Of a DNA stretch of 64,000 nucleotides, positions 34,212-41,817 are shown piece by piece. This DNA comes from an uncultured Alphaproteobacteria bacterium (GTDB taxonomy: Bacteria > Pseudomonadota > Alphaproteobacteria > RF32 > CAG-239): assembly GCA_944392275.1 (NCBI GenBank), contig CALXWA010000005.1, positions 32,651 through 96,650 of the forward strand, read 5' to 3'. Within the stretch, counting starts at the first letter, position 1. Every line of letters begins with the position of its first letter. The notes under the pieces are model-generated. The model was not told the origin of the DNA and did no database searches. It saw nothing but the letters and a program-made list of their open reading frames with translations. The position numbers and the translations under genes are program-made.

Positions 34212-35351
34212 ATGTATAAATTTTATGAAACCAGTTTTAAAAACCAAACCCCAACTTTGAAAGAAAAGCTCCAAAGCTTGAGTTTGTCTTATATTATGTT
34301 GATTTGTGCCGTTGCGGGAATAGGTATCGTTATGCTTTATTCGGCGGCTAACGGGAGTTGGAGCCCATGGGCTTTGAATCAATTGTTGCGTTTTGGAATG
34401 GGCTTGGGAGCCATGTTGGTTTTGGCATTGATTGATATCCGAATCTTTATGCGGTATGCTTATTTGTTTTATTTCTTTACCTTGATTTTGTTAGTAATTG
34501 TTGATGTTATGGGGCATGTCGGAATGGGGGCCCAACGGTGGATTAATTTGGGTTTTATGAAGTTGCAACCTTCCGAGCTAATGAAAATTGCCATGGTTTT
34601 GGCTTTGGCACGTTATTTCCATTCATCTTCTCTACAGAGTATTGAATCGGTTCGTGGCATTATTGTTCCGGCTTTGATTGTTTTGTTGCCGGCCGGTTTG
34701 ATTATGGCACAACCGGATTTGGGAACGGCTTTGATGTTGATTTTTACGGCCGGGGCAATGTTTTTTGTAGTGGGCGTCCAGCTATGGAAATTTGGTGTTG
34801 TGTTGTTAGGGGGATTGCTTTGTATTCCGATTGCGTGGCATTTTTTGTATGATTATCAAAAAAATCGGGTTTTGACTTTTTTGGACCCGGAAAGAGATCC
34901 TCTCGGGGCCGGGTATCATATTATCCAATCTAAAATTGCTTTGGGATCCGGGGGTGTTTTTGGAAAAGGTTTCTTGAAGGGAACGCAAAGCCATCTTAAT
35001 TTTTTGCCGGAAAAACATACGGATTTTATCTTTACGATGCTTTCTGAAGAATTTGGTATGATTGGTGCGGTGTTGGTTTTAATCTTAAATATGTTGATTA
35101 TTGCTTATTGCTATTCTTTTGCCTTAAAGAGTACCAATTATTTTGGAAAGTTGGCCGCCATTGGGTTGGCAACTAACTTCTTTTTATATGTCTTTATTAA
35201 TATGGCAATGGTATTGGGCTTGATTCCGGTTGTCGGGGTGCCGCTTGCCTTAATCTCTTATGGCGGAACGGTTATTTTGTCGGTTATGGCTTCCTTTGGA
35301 ATTATTTTGTCGGTGCATGTTAACCGTAATATTAATATCGGAAAAGACTAG
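34212..35351 (+). CDS. rodA: Peptidoglycan polymerase RodA (SEDS family)
   Basis: 379 residues with about ten membrane helices. SEDS signatures: YSAANGSWSPWALNQLLRFGMG, GAQRWINLGFMKLQPSELMKIAMVLALARYFH, QPDLGTALMLI, GKGFLKGTQSHLNFLPEKHTDFIFTMLSEEFG (catalytic-type Asp) and the terminal PVVGVPLALISYGGT. It polymerises lipid II glycans in the elongasome. Last gene of the cluster, closed by a terminator. Confidence 0.98.
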   Translation: MYKFYETSFKNQTPTLKEKLQSLSLSYIMLICAVAGIGIVMLYSAANGSWSPWALNQLLRFGMGLGAMLVLALIDIRIFMRYAYLFYFFTLILLVIVDVMGHVGMGAQRWINLGFMKLQPSELMKIAMVLALARYFHSSSLQSIESVRGIIVPALIVLLPAGLIMAQPDLGTALMLIFTAGAMFFVVGVQLWKFGVVLLGGLLCIPIAWHFLYDYQKNRVLTFLDPERDPLGAGYHIIQSKIALGSGGVFGKGFLKGTQSHLNFLPEKHTDFIFTMLSEEFGMIGAVLVLILNMLIIAYCYSFALKSTNYFGKLAAIGLATNFFLYVFINMAMVLGLIPVVGVPLALISYGGTVILSVMASFGIILSVHVNRNINIGKD

Positions 35352-35376
35352 TTTTATTCTATAGAGTTTACTTAAT

Positions 35377-35407
35377 AAAAAAGCCTCGAAGAAATCGAGG
35401 CTTTTTT
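35377..35407. terminator. Bidirectional intrinsic terminator
   Basis: AAAAAAGCCTCG / CGAGGCTTTTTT, 12-bp perfect stem, between convergent rodA and the hydrogenase gene. Confidence 0.95.
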
Positions 35408-35421
35408 ATTATTTTTTTAAT

Positions 35422-36888
35422 TTATCCGCCGATTTTAGAATCGCGTTTTAGCTGTTGGCCTTCTTTGACATAATTGTCAACCAGACGAGCCGTCTTTTTC
35501 GGGCTGTTCACGCACCCCGGTCCGCCAATACAACCCCCTTCGCAACACATAATTTCAATCAGGTTGTTTTCTCCGCCTTTGGTCCCGTAACGCTTTAAGA
35601 GCTTTACGCTTTCTTTGTTTAGACCATTAATTTTTTCAAGACGAATTTCGGCATCTGATCCAACCAAATCGGATACGGCACTGGCAACTCCTCCGCTAAC
35701 CGGAAAAATACGACCTTGAGCATATGACATTTTGCTGAACTCTGCTTCTTCACAAGAAGAAACATTAATTTCGGCGGCTGTAAACATTGCTCCGAGTTCT
35801 TCAAAAGTAATGACATAATCCGTGTAGGGTTGCGGGTCCCTTTGGCGTTCTTCTCTTTTGGCTAAGCAAGGACCAATAAAAACGGCAATGCAATCAGGAT
35901 TTTCTTTTTTGACTAATTCTGCCGTATAGTACATCGGAGACCGTGTGCTTGAGACATAAGGTGTTAATTCTTGCAGATGTTTTTCTACGGCACGATAATA
36001 AGCCGGGCAACAGGATGTTGTCATAAATGAGGCTCCATTGTGCATTCTTTCAATAAACTCTTCTGATTCTTTAAGGGTGGTAATATCTGCACCAACGGCA
36101 ACTTCAATTACTTCATCAAAGCCGAGTTTTTTTATGGCACCAACCATATTACCGACTGAGCCGGGGAATTGTCCGATAATTGCCGGAGCAACCATGGCAA
36201 CGACTTTTTTATCCCCTTCTTTTAGAGCTTTGAGTACATCAATAATATGAGATTCTTCAACAATGGCTCCAAAAGGACAAGAGGCCAAACATTGACCGCA
36301 AGAAATGCATTTTTCCGGATCAATATGTTCAATTCCGTTTTCATCTTTGGATAAAGCTCCGACCGGGCAAGCATTTTCACACGGAAGTGGGGCTTTGATG
36401 ATGGCATCATAAGGGCAAGCCTCTTTGCAGATGCCGCAGTTGATACACAAACTGGTGTCAATTGATGCTTTATCGGTTACTTTAATGGCTTTTTTGGGAC
36501 AATTGACTTCACAAGGGCGAGCAAAACAAGCTCGGCATAAATTGCTGACAATATGTTGCGGTTTCATGCAGGCGGCACAAGCTTGGCGAATTACCATAAT
36601 TTTGTTTTTTGGGGCTTGTGTGCGTGCCAATGCCTCTTGTCCGCATTGATTGAGGGATTTGTTCCAGTTGTTTTCGTCTGTTACATCTATTCCCATAACG
36701 GCCATAGCACGCATTTTGGTTATTTCGCGATCTTTTTCCAGACTACCGCGTACCGATTTTGCTCCTTGAGGGTAGATTGTTTCCGGAATTTCATCGGCTG
36801 TGGCTAAACGATCTTTCAGATAGCTTTTGGCAACTTGAACCAGCATTTCTGTCCGCATATAAAAAGCATTATTTTTCGGTGTGAGCAT
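35422..36888 (-). CDS. [FeFe] hydrogenase, group-B-like, with ferredoxin-type clusters
   Basis: 488 residues. The N-terminal ~210 residues hold [4Fe-4S] motifs, including CINCGICKEACP (148-159) and CISCGQCLASCP (194-205), plus extra Cys around 104-130 and 170-174. The H-cluster signatures are L1 TTSCCPAYY (290-298), L2 GPCLAKREE (339-347) and L3 EIMCCEGGCIGGPG (445-458). Compared with classic HydA (TSCCPxW, MPCxxK), L1 has Tyr and L2 has Gly, as in group B monomeric enzymes. It is expected to make or take up H2 using ferredoxin. Activity requires the maturases HydE, HydF and HydG, none of which is in the window. Rare in Alphaproteobacteria, so a likely ancient acquisition by an anaerobic lineage. 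Confidence 0.88.
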   Translation of the reverse strand: MLTPKNNAFYMRTEMLVQVAKSYLKDRLATADEIPETIYPQGAKSVRGSLEKDREITKMRAMAVMGIDVTDENNWNKSLNQCGQEALARTQAPKNKIMVIRQACAACMKPQHIVSNLCRACFARPCEVNCPKKAIKVTDKASIDTSLCINCGICKEACPYDAIIKAPLPCENACPVGALSKDENGIEHIDPEKCISCGQCLASCPFGAIVEESHIIDVLKALKEGDKKVVAMVAPAIIGQFPGSVGNMVGAIKKLGFDEVIEVAVGADITTLKESEEFIERMHNGASFMTTSCCPAYYRAVEKHLQELTPYVSSTRSPMYYTAELVKKENPDCIAVFIGPCLAKREERQRDPQPYTDYVITFEELGAMFTAAEINVSSCEEAEFSKMSYAQGRIFPVSGGVASAVSDLVGSDAEIRLEKINGLNKESVKLLKRYGTKGGENNLIEIMCCEGGCIGGPGCVNSPKKTARLVDNYVKEGQQLKRDSKIGG

Positions 36889-37030
36889 CTTTTAGTTCTT
36901 TCTTTATAATTTCATGTTACATTTGGTTTATAAATGATTTTTTATTATAAAATCAAGAAGAAAAAACAACAATAGACAATTTGGGTGCTCTTTTGCGGAA
37001 ATTTTGATTTGGATTTTGCGGGTAAAAGAC

Positions 37031-37059
37031 TTGATATAAAAATAAATCAAGATTAAAAT
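37031..37059 (+). promoter_or_regulatory. Promoter with internal inverted repeat
   Basis: TTGATA (37031-37036), 17-bp spacer, TAAAAT (37054-37059). CTTGAT (37030-37035) and ATCAAG (37046-37051) form an inverted repeat across the -35 and spacer, a plausible operator. Confidence 0.6.
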
Positions 37060-37092
37060 AAAAAAAATTTTTGATGAGAGGATGCATTTTTT

Positions 37093-38379
37093 ATGGCAAG
37101 AGTCGGTAATCAAGGGGCAGAAAGGTATTTGCTCGATTCATTGAATCGGATTGCTAAAAATCCGATTGATTATTCCGTCCTCTATGTTAATGTTTCTAAG
37201 CTTAAAGCTAAAAACCGCCATCCTGAATTTGTTAATATTTTTGCCCGTATGTTTGATGATTTGGTTGGGGCTACCAATGGGATGATGTTTATTCTCTCGA
37301 ACAGTGATTTTGCGATTTTGGGTAAAAATATAAATCAATACACTGTACAGAATGCAGTTGCTAAGTTACAAAAAAGTTTGGCCAATGATCCGATGCTTTA
37401 TAACGTTGGGGAGGATGGTTCGACGTTTGCCGATTTGTATCGCTTTCCGGCAGATTTTCCGAAGCTTTATAGTAAAATAAAAGATTTGCAGGAGAATTAT
37501 CAACCCGAGTTTGATATTGAATTAATGCGTCGTCCGTTGGAAGCATCGCAGGTCGATGATGTTGTTGAACGTTTGAACAGTATTGATTTGACCGAGTTGG
37601 TTAAAAGACAAAGTGTTTTGAAAGTCGGTGGAGCTAAGAAATTTGAAACACTATTTGAGGAATTTTTTGTTGCCGTTAAAGACTTAAAACTTTATTTTGA
37701 CTATAGTGTTGATTTGCAGGCCAATAAGTGGATCTTTATGTATTTGTCTCAAGTCTTGGATAAAAAAACAATTGCTTCTTTTAAGTTTTCAGAGATTAAG
37801 ACCTTACCGCCTTATATCAGTATTAATCTGAATATGTCTACTTTATCTTCTCCAGAATTTGAAGAGTTTGTTACCCATGTTTTACCGGCGGAGCAAAAGT
37901 TGATTGTTGAATTGCAGCCGATGGATGTTTTTAACAATCTTCCTCGTTATTTTGAAGTTAAAAATTTTTTGCATCAGAAAGGGTATTTGGTTTTGTTTGA
38001 TGCGACCGATCCGGATATGCTGAAGATGATTAATTTGAAAAGACTGGAACCGGATTATGTAAAAATTTTTTGGAACCAGGTTTATGAAGAAGATGGTGAT
38101 AATCACAAATTGAGAGAATTGATTAATGATTTTGGGGCAGATAAATTTATCTTGTCCAAATGTTTGAATGATAAAGCTCTGAATTGGGGATTGAAATATC
38201 ATATACGGAATTTTCAAGGGCCGTTTATTGACGGAATTGAAACGGCTTTGATTAAAACGCAATGTCCTCATGGAGCAAAGTGCAAAGTTGTTGATTGTTT
38301 AAAACGGCGGAGAGTGATTGCCGGAGAGGCCAGAACTCGATGTTTTGATAAAAACTGTTTGGATAAAATTTTAGGATAA
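37093..38379 (+). CDS. Degenerate EAL-domain-like protein with C-terminal Cys cluster
   Basis: 428 residues, soluble. An N-terminal ~120-residue alpha/beta region (YSVLYVNVSKLKAKNRHPEF ... GMMFILSNSDFAILGKN) looks like a worn-down GGDEF-like fold. A region from ~175 follows the order of an EAL domain: FETLFEE in place of xEALxRW (ETL at 185-187), PPYISINLNMSTLSSPEFEEF, LIVELQPMDVF, GYLVLFDATDPDMLKMINLKRLEPDYVKIFW, NFQGPFID. The metal and catalytic residues of c-di-GMP phosphodiesterases are not kept, so it is more likely a sensor or scaffold. The tail carries Cys (CPHGAKCKVVDC ... RCFDKNC), perhaps a zinc site. 4 nt upstream of a paralogue. Confidence 0.7.
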   Translation: MARVGNQGAERYLLDSLNRIAKNPIDYSVLYVNVSKLKAKNRHPEFVNIFARMFDDLVGATNGMMFILSNSDFAILGKNINQYTVQNAVAKLQKSLANDPMLYNVGEDGSTFADLYRFPADFPKLYSKIKDLQENYQPEFDIELMRRPLEASQVDDVVERLNSIDLTELVKRQSVLKVGGAKKFETLFEEFFVAVKDLKLYFDYSVDLQANKWIFMYLSQVLDKKTIASFKFSEIKTLPPYISINLNMSTLSSPEFEEFVTHVLPAEQKLIVELQPMDVFNNLPRYFEVKNFLHQKGYLVLFDATDPDMLKMINLKRLEPDYVKIFWNQVYEEDGDNHKLRELINDFGADKFILSKCLNDKALNWGLKYHIRNFQGPFIDGIETALIKTQCPHGAKCKVVDCLKRRRVIAGEARTRCFDKNCLDKILG

Positions 38380-38383
38380 AAAG

Positions 38384-39679
38384 ATGGGATTTTCTTTCTC
38401 CAAAAATTATGACGGGGCCGTAGTAAAACAAGATATCGTTATTTTTGATTATTTGAAAAAAATCGAAAAAGAGATGTCTGATTTTAAGGTATTATTTTTT
38501 AATGCCGAAGTGTTGGATGGACAGTTTTCTAAAAATGCTCAACGGCAGGCCGTTATTGAAACTTTTGAAGAGATTGTTGATAAATCCAACGGGGGAATTT
38601 TTTCGTTACCTAATGAAAATTTAGTTGTTTTTTATCGCCGCCGGTTTGAAGATGAAATTAAAGCTTGCTTGGTTAAAGTTCGCTTTATGTTTTTTGATGT
38701 TCCTAAAGTTAAAAATGCCGAAGATTTGGAACAAGCCGGAGTGGTAAATTTTTATGATATGGCCACAGAGGTTTCCGCTTTTCGTGAGCGTATTCGCCAA
38801 GAAATGAAAAATTCTCCCGATTTGTTAAAAGAGTTTGAAAACCAGGAGAAAACAGAAGAAAATCCGGCAAAGTTTTCCGGCTCGGTTTTTAATAGTTTGT
38901 GGGGAAGTAAAAAGCCGCATAAAGAACTCACAACGGATATTTTGGCGAAATTGCAAAAGACATTATCGGTGGCCGATTTTTCAAGTTTTATTCGGCGGCA
39001 GGCTATTTGTGCCGTTATCGGAAAAGCTAATCCACAGAGAATTTTTGAAGAGGTTTATGTCTCTATTCCGGATTTAAGAGATATGTTGTTACCCGATGTT
39101 GATTTGACCTCAAATCCGTGGTTATTTTTGGCTTTGAGTGAAACTTTGGATAAACGAGTTCTTGAGATTATTAATCGTCATGATGATGGCTCTTTGGCCG
39201 GTAATTTTAGTGTTAATATTAATGTTTCTACAATTTTATCGGATGCTTTTTTGGAGTTTGATGACAATATTAATGCCTCTATGAGACCCAGTATTATTCT
39301 AGAGTTGCAGTTGGTTGATATTTTTAGCGATATTAAAGCGTTTATGTTGGCAAAATCTTTTGCTCAGGCCAGAGGATATAAGGTTTGTATTGACGGAATT
39401 ACCGTTGATAAATTGAAGTTCTTAAATCGGCAAAATTTGGATTGTGATTTAATTAAAATTATTTGGCATCCTAATTTTGTTGATGTGATTAAAGAAGATA
39501 AAAATTTTATGGATTATGTTAATAAAGCCGAACGTTCAAAGTTGATTTTGTGTCGGATTGATGATGCTCAGGCTATTGAAGTTGGTAATTCAATGGGAAT
39601 TAATCTATACCAAGGGCGATATATTCAGCGGTTGTTGAATGCACAGCCAAGGCGGACGTTTTTTTCTTTGAGAAAATAA
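38384..39679 (+). CDS. Second degenerate EAL-domain-like protein (paralogue)
   Basis: 431 residues and the same layout as the preceding gene: an N-terminal alpha/beta region (FKVLFFNAEVLDGQFSKNAQ ... GGIFSLPNENLVVFYRR), a variable charged linker (~150-185), and an EAL-like half. There the EAL motif reads EEV (222-224) in IFEEVYVSIPDL, then FSVNINVSTILSDAFLEF, SIILELQLVDIFSD, GYKVCIDGITVDKLKFLNRQNLDCDLIKIIW, GINLYQGRYIQ. Loss of the EAL and DDFG-type residues argues against phosphodiesterase activity. It lacks the C-terminal Cys tail of its neighbour. Shared SD spacing (AGGAT) and a 4-nt gap indicate one operon from the promoter at 37031. Confidence 0.7.
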   Translation: MGFSFSKNYDGAVVKQDIVIFDYLKKIEKEMSDFKVLFFNAEVLDGQFSKNAQRQAVIETFEEIVDKSNGGIFSLPNENLVVFYRRRFEDEIKACLVKVRFMFFDVPKVKNAEDLEQAGVVNFYDMATEVSAFRERIRQEMKNSPDLLKEFENQEKTEENPAKFSGSVFNSLWGSKKPHKELTTDILAKLQKTLSVADFSSFIRRQAICAVIGKANPQRIFEEVYVSIPDLRDMLLPDVDLTSNPWLFLALSETLDKRVLEIINRHDDGSLAGNFSVNINVSTILSDAFLEFDDNINASMRPSIILELQLVDIFSDIKAFMLAKSFAQARGYKVCIDGITVDKLKFLNRQNLDCDLIKIIWHPNFVDVIKEDKNFMDYVNKAERSKLILCRIDDAQAIEVGNSMGINLYQGRYIQRLLNAQPRRTFFSLRK

Positions 39680-39713
39680 AAAATGGCTTTCTTATTAGAA
39701 AGCCATTTTTTTG
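39678..39713 (+). terminator. Intrinsic terminator
   Basis: AAATGGCTTTCT / AGAAAGCCATTT stem, loop TATT, T-tract; overlaps the stop codon region of the preceding gene. Confidence 0.93.
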
Positions 39714-39725
39714 AGGAGATGATAA

Positions 39726-39902
39726 TTATTGTTTTTGTAATGTTCTTCTGAGCAATTCATCTTTTTTTCTTAATTTTTCTTTTTTTAGTTTTTCAATTTG
39801 AATTAAATTTTTCCAAACGTAGCTTTCTTCTTCTTTAATCTCAGAATCTAATTTTGCGTGCTCTATCCTCAGGGTTTCAATAGTGGTTTCCGTATGTGCC
39901 AT
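39726..39902 (-). CDS. DUF465 (YdcH-type) small helical protein
   Basis: The ATG at 39902 is chosen because CGGAG lies 10 nt upstream, giving 58 residues. Pattern LRIEHAKLDSEIKEEE ... IEKLKKEKLRKKDELLRR is the DUF465 hairpin of two helices found widely in Proteobacteria. Role unknown. A TATAAT element on this strand about 30 bp upstream of the start is a possible -10. Confidence 0.8.
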   Translation of the reverse strand: MAHTETTIETLRIEHAKLDSEIKEEESYVWKNLIQIEKLKKEKLRKKDELLRRTLQKQ

Positions 39903-40007
39903 ATCGTTAACTCCGTTAGAATTAAAGAACATCTTTATTATAATCTTTTTTTTATAAAATTTCCAGAGTTTAAAATTATAAAATTGACTTTTAGGTATGT
40001 ATCTTTT

Positions 40008-40077
40008 GCGGCTTCGCAAATTAACAAGTTCTTTTCACCATACAAAAAAGGCTCCGTTGGGAGCTTTTTTATGGTCT
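40008..40077. repeat. Repeat unit A with hairpin
   Basis: Starts GCGGCTTCGCAAATTAACAA, continues to CACCATAC, an A-tract, GGCTCC-GTTG-GGAGCT stem and T-tract, ATGG. A near-identical unit begins 152 bp downstream. It has the shape of a terminator flanked by CCATA/TATGG. Confidence 0.75.
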
Positions 40078-40159
40078 AGCTACGTAGGTTTCGCTTAAAA
40101 ATAAGCTCAACAACTTCGCTTCGGTCAAAGTACTTGTAACATTTGTTTTGCACGCTGTC

Positions 40160-40247
40160 GCGGCTTCACAAATTAACAAGTTCTTTTCACCATACAAAAA
40201 AAAGCTCCACTGGGAGCTTTTTTTTGTATGGTGCCCTGAAGAAGACT
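40160..40247. repeat. Repeat unit B with hairpin and a tRNA-Leu 3'-end fragment
   Basis: 40160-40228 repeats unit A (CGC to CAC change, AGCTCC-ACTG-GGAGCT hairpin). 40226-40247 (GTATGGTGCCCTGAAGAAGACT) is identical over 22 nt to 40412-40433, that is, to the 3' end plus CCA of the tRNA-Leu gene 186 bp away. It is a partial tRNA duplication on the same strand. Confidence 0.8.
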
Positions 40248-40377
40248 GACCTGCGGTTTGCAAGCAAATTCTCGGTCGCTTCGTCGTCGTTCGGCTAAAG
40301 CCTCACCGGCATACATCCGTCTGCCTCTCCTCCTAGTCAAACTTCCTTTTGGAAGTTCGAGCGGTCTTACAATATAC
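40248..40377. other. Non-coding spacer between partial and complete tRNA-Leu
   Basis: No plausible reading frame. Base composition is visibly richer in G and C than the neighbourhood. It includes GGAAGTTCGAG (40351-40361), which matches the T-arm segment of the adjacent tRNA-Leu, inside a small AACTTCC/GGAAGTT hairpin. It looks like tRNA-locus debris. The rest of the 39903-40414 spacer is covered by repeat units A and B. Confidence 0.5.
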
Positions 40378-40414
40378 CATACTAAAAAACCTCCATAAAG
40401 GAGGCTTTTTAGTA
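40377..40414 (-). terminator. Terminator hairpin after tRNA-Leu(CAG)
   Basis: CATACTAAAAAACCTCC / GGAGGCTTTTTAGTATG, 17 bp with one mismatch, loop ATAAA. It abuts the tRNA CCA end on the minus strand. Confidence 0.85.
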
Positions 40415-40501
40415 TGGTGCCCTGAAGAAGACTCGAACTTCCACGAGAAATCTCTCATAAGTACCTGAAACTTACGCGTCTACCAATTCCGCCATCAGGG
40501 C
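40415..40501 (-). tRNA. tRNA-Leu(CAG)
   Basis: Class II tRNA of 87 nt read on the minus strand. Acceptor GCCCTGA / TCAGGGC, discriminator A and encoded CCA; D-arm TGGCGGAATTGGTAGACGCG; anticodon loop TTCAGGT (CAG) on stem TAAGT/ACTTA; long variable arm; T-arm GGAAGTTCGAGTCTTC. Begins 5 nt after the uppP stop on the same strand, so probably processed from an uppP transcript. It reads CUG codons. Confidence 0.95.
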
Positions 40502-40506
40502 TTTAA

Positions 40507-41337
40507 CTAGAATTTCAAGACATTTATATCAAGAATTTTATAAGAATCAAGTATTAATATTGTCCCTAAAATGATTCTGTATATAACAAACGGCAGAAAC
40601 GTTGATTTTTTGAGCCACCACATCACAACATAAATTGCTATGATTGAGGCAATAAAGGAATAGGTTATTCCATCAACGGCATAAATAATTTGTGCCAGAT
40701 TGTTCTCTTCATATAATTTGTAGGTTACCAAAACCGCCGCTCCGATAATTGCCGGAATTGATAAAAGCATAGAAAATTTGGCGGCTTCTCTTCTTTCCAT
40801 ACTTAAAAAACGAGCCATGGTCATGGTAATACCGGAACGACTTGTTCCCGGAATGAGGGCTAAGCATTGTGCACAGCCAATAAGGATGGCGTCTAAAACG
40901 GTCAAATGCTCAATTTTGCGGATGGTCATGCTAAAATGATCTGCAATAAATAAGAGAATACCATAACACAAAATCGTCCAACCGATAATACGGGTATCTC
41001 GCAACCATTCCATACCGCTTTCTTCTAAGAAAAGGCCAACAAAAACAATAGGAATTGTCCCAATAACCAAAAGCCAAAATGTTTTGGCATCCGGGTTACG
41101 AAGGTTGGGAATAAAATATGTTTTGAGGAGTCCCTTAAAAATTTTCCACAAATCTTGTGAAAAATAAATCATAACCGCAATGATTGAGCCAACATGAACG
41201 GCAACGTCTAATGCTAGGCCCTGATCCGGAAAATATGTGAATTTTGACAATAAAATTAAATGACCCGAAGAACTCACAGGCAAAAACTCTGTGATCCCCT
41301 GTAAAATGGATAACACTAAAATATGAAAATTCGTCAC
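40507..41337 (-). CDS. uppP: Undecaprenyl-diphosphatase UppP (BacA)
   Basis: 276 residues from GTG 41337, close to the E. coli length; GAGAGAA upstream serves as SD. Seven or more membrane helices; motifs GITEFLPVSSSGHLIL and IPGTSRSGITMTMARFL carry the catalytic Glu, Ser and Arg. It dephosphorylates undecaprenyl pyrophosphate to recycle the lipid carrier. The preceding response-regulator gene ends 1 nt from its start codon. Confidence 0.97.
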   Translation of the reverse strand: MTNFHILVLSILQGITEFLPVSSSGHLILLSKFTYFPDQGLALDVAVHVGSIIAVMIYFSQDLWKIFKGLLKTYFIPNLRNPDAKTFWLLVIGTIPIVFVGLFLEESGMEWLRDTRIIGWTILCYGILLFIADHFSMTIRKIEHLTVLDAILIGCAQCLALIPGTSRSGITMTMARFLSMERREAAKFSMLLSIPAIIGAAVLVTYKLYEENNLAQIIYAVDGITYSFIASIIAIYVVMWWLKKSTFLPFVIYRIILGTILILDSYKILDINVLKF

Positions 41338-41338
41338 G

Positions 41339-41764
41339 TTAGATTCTCTCTTGTTTAATCCCAAAGGCGGTGCAAATGCGTTTTTTCAAAGCCAGAGGAG
41401 ATATGGGTTTTACTAAGTATTCTTGTATCCCCAGCTGTTTGGCATCTAAAACGGTTTTTTCTTTTGTATCGACCGTTACCATGATTATCGGAATATTTTT
41501 TGCCGAATCGAGAGCCCCTCTTTTTAGGTCTCGGACAAAGTCTATTCCGCTTTTTTCCGGCATTTGTTGATCCAGTAAAATGATGTCAATTTTGAAGCTT
41601 TGTAAAAGCTCCATTGCTTCGGCGGCACTTCCCGCTTCTTTGGTGTTTTTGATACCTATTTGATAAAGGGCGGTTTTGATAAAGGTTCGGGAAAACTTGT
41701 CGTCATCAACAACTAAGCAGACAATTGAGTCCCAGATTATTTGTTTGTGCATGTTTTCGTTCAT
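41339..41764 (-). CDS. Single-domain CheY-like response regulator
   Basis: 141 residues with a receiver domain only: acidic pocket Asp20-Asp21-Asp22, phospho-acceptor Asp65 (IILLDQQMP), Thr97 (IIMVTV) and Lys119 (YLVKPI). No output domain, so it acts by protein contact, as CheY/DivK-like regulators do. Partner kinase not in the window. Its stop lies 1 nt before the uppP start, an unusual pairing. Confidence 0.9.
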   Translation of the reverse strand: MNENMHKQIIWDSIVCLVVDDDKFSRTFIKTALYQIGIKNTKEAGSAAEAMELLQSFKIDIILLDQQMPEKSGIDFVRDLKRGALDSAKNIPIIMVTVDTKEKTVLDAKQLGIQEYLVKPISPLALKKRICTAFGIKQERI

Positions 41765-41817
41765 GTCTTACCTCGTTCTTACCCTTTGTAAGTTTTTTTT
41801 GATTTTATCTTATTTGT

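Noticed and set aside
40069..40263. 64-codon minus-strand frame across repeat unit B
   Set aside because: It runs through hairpins and repeat DNA and has no SD; not a credible protein.
41766..41790. CTTACCCTTTGTAAG hairpin with T-tract on the plus strand
   Set aside because: No plus-strand gene ends here; the stem is only about 5 bp; the flanking genes are on the minus strand.
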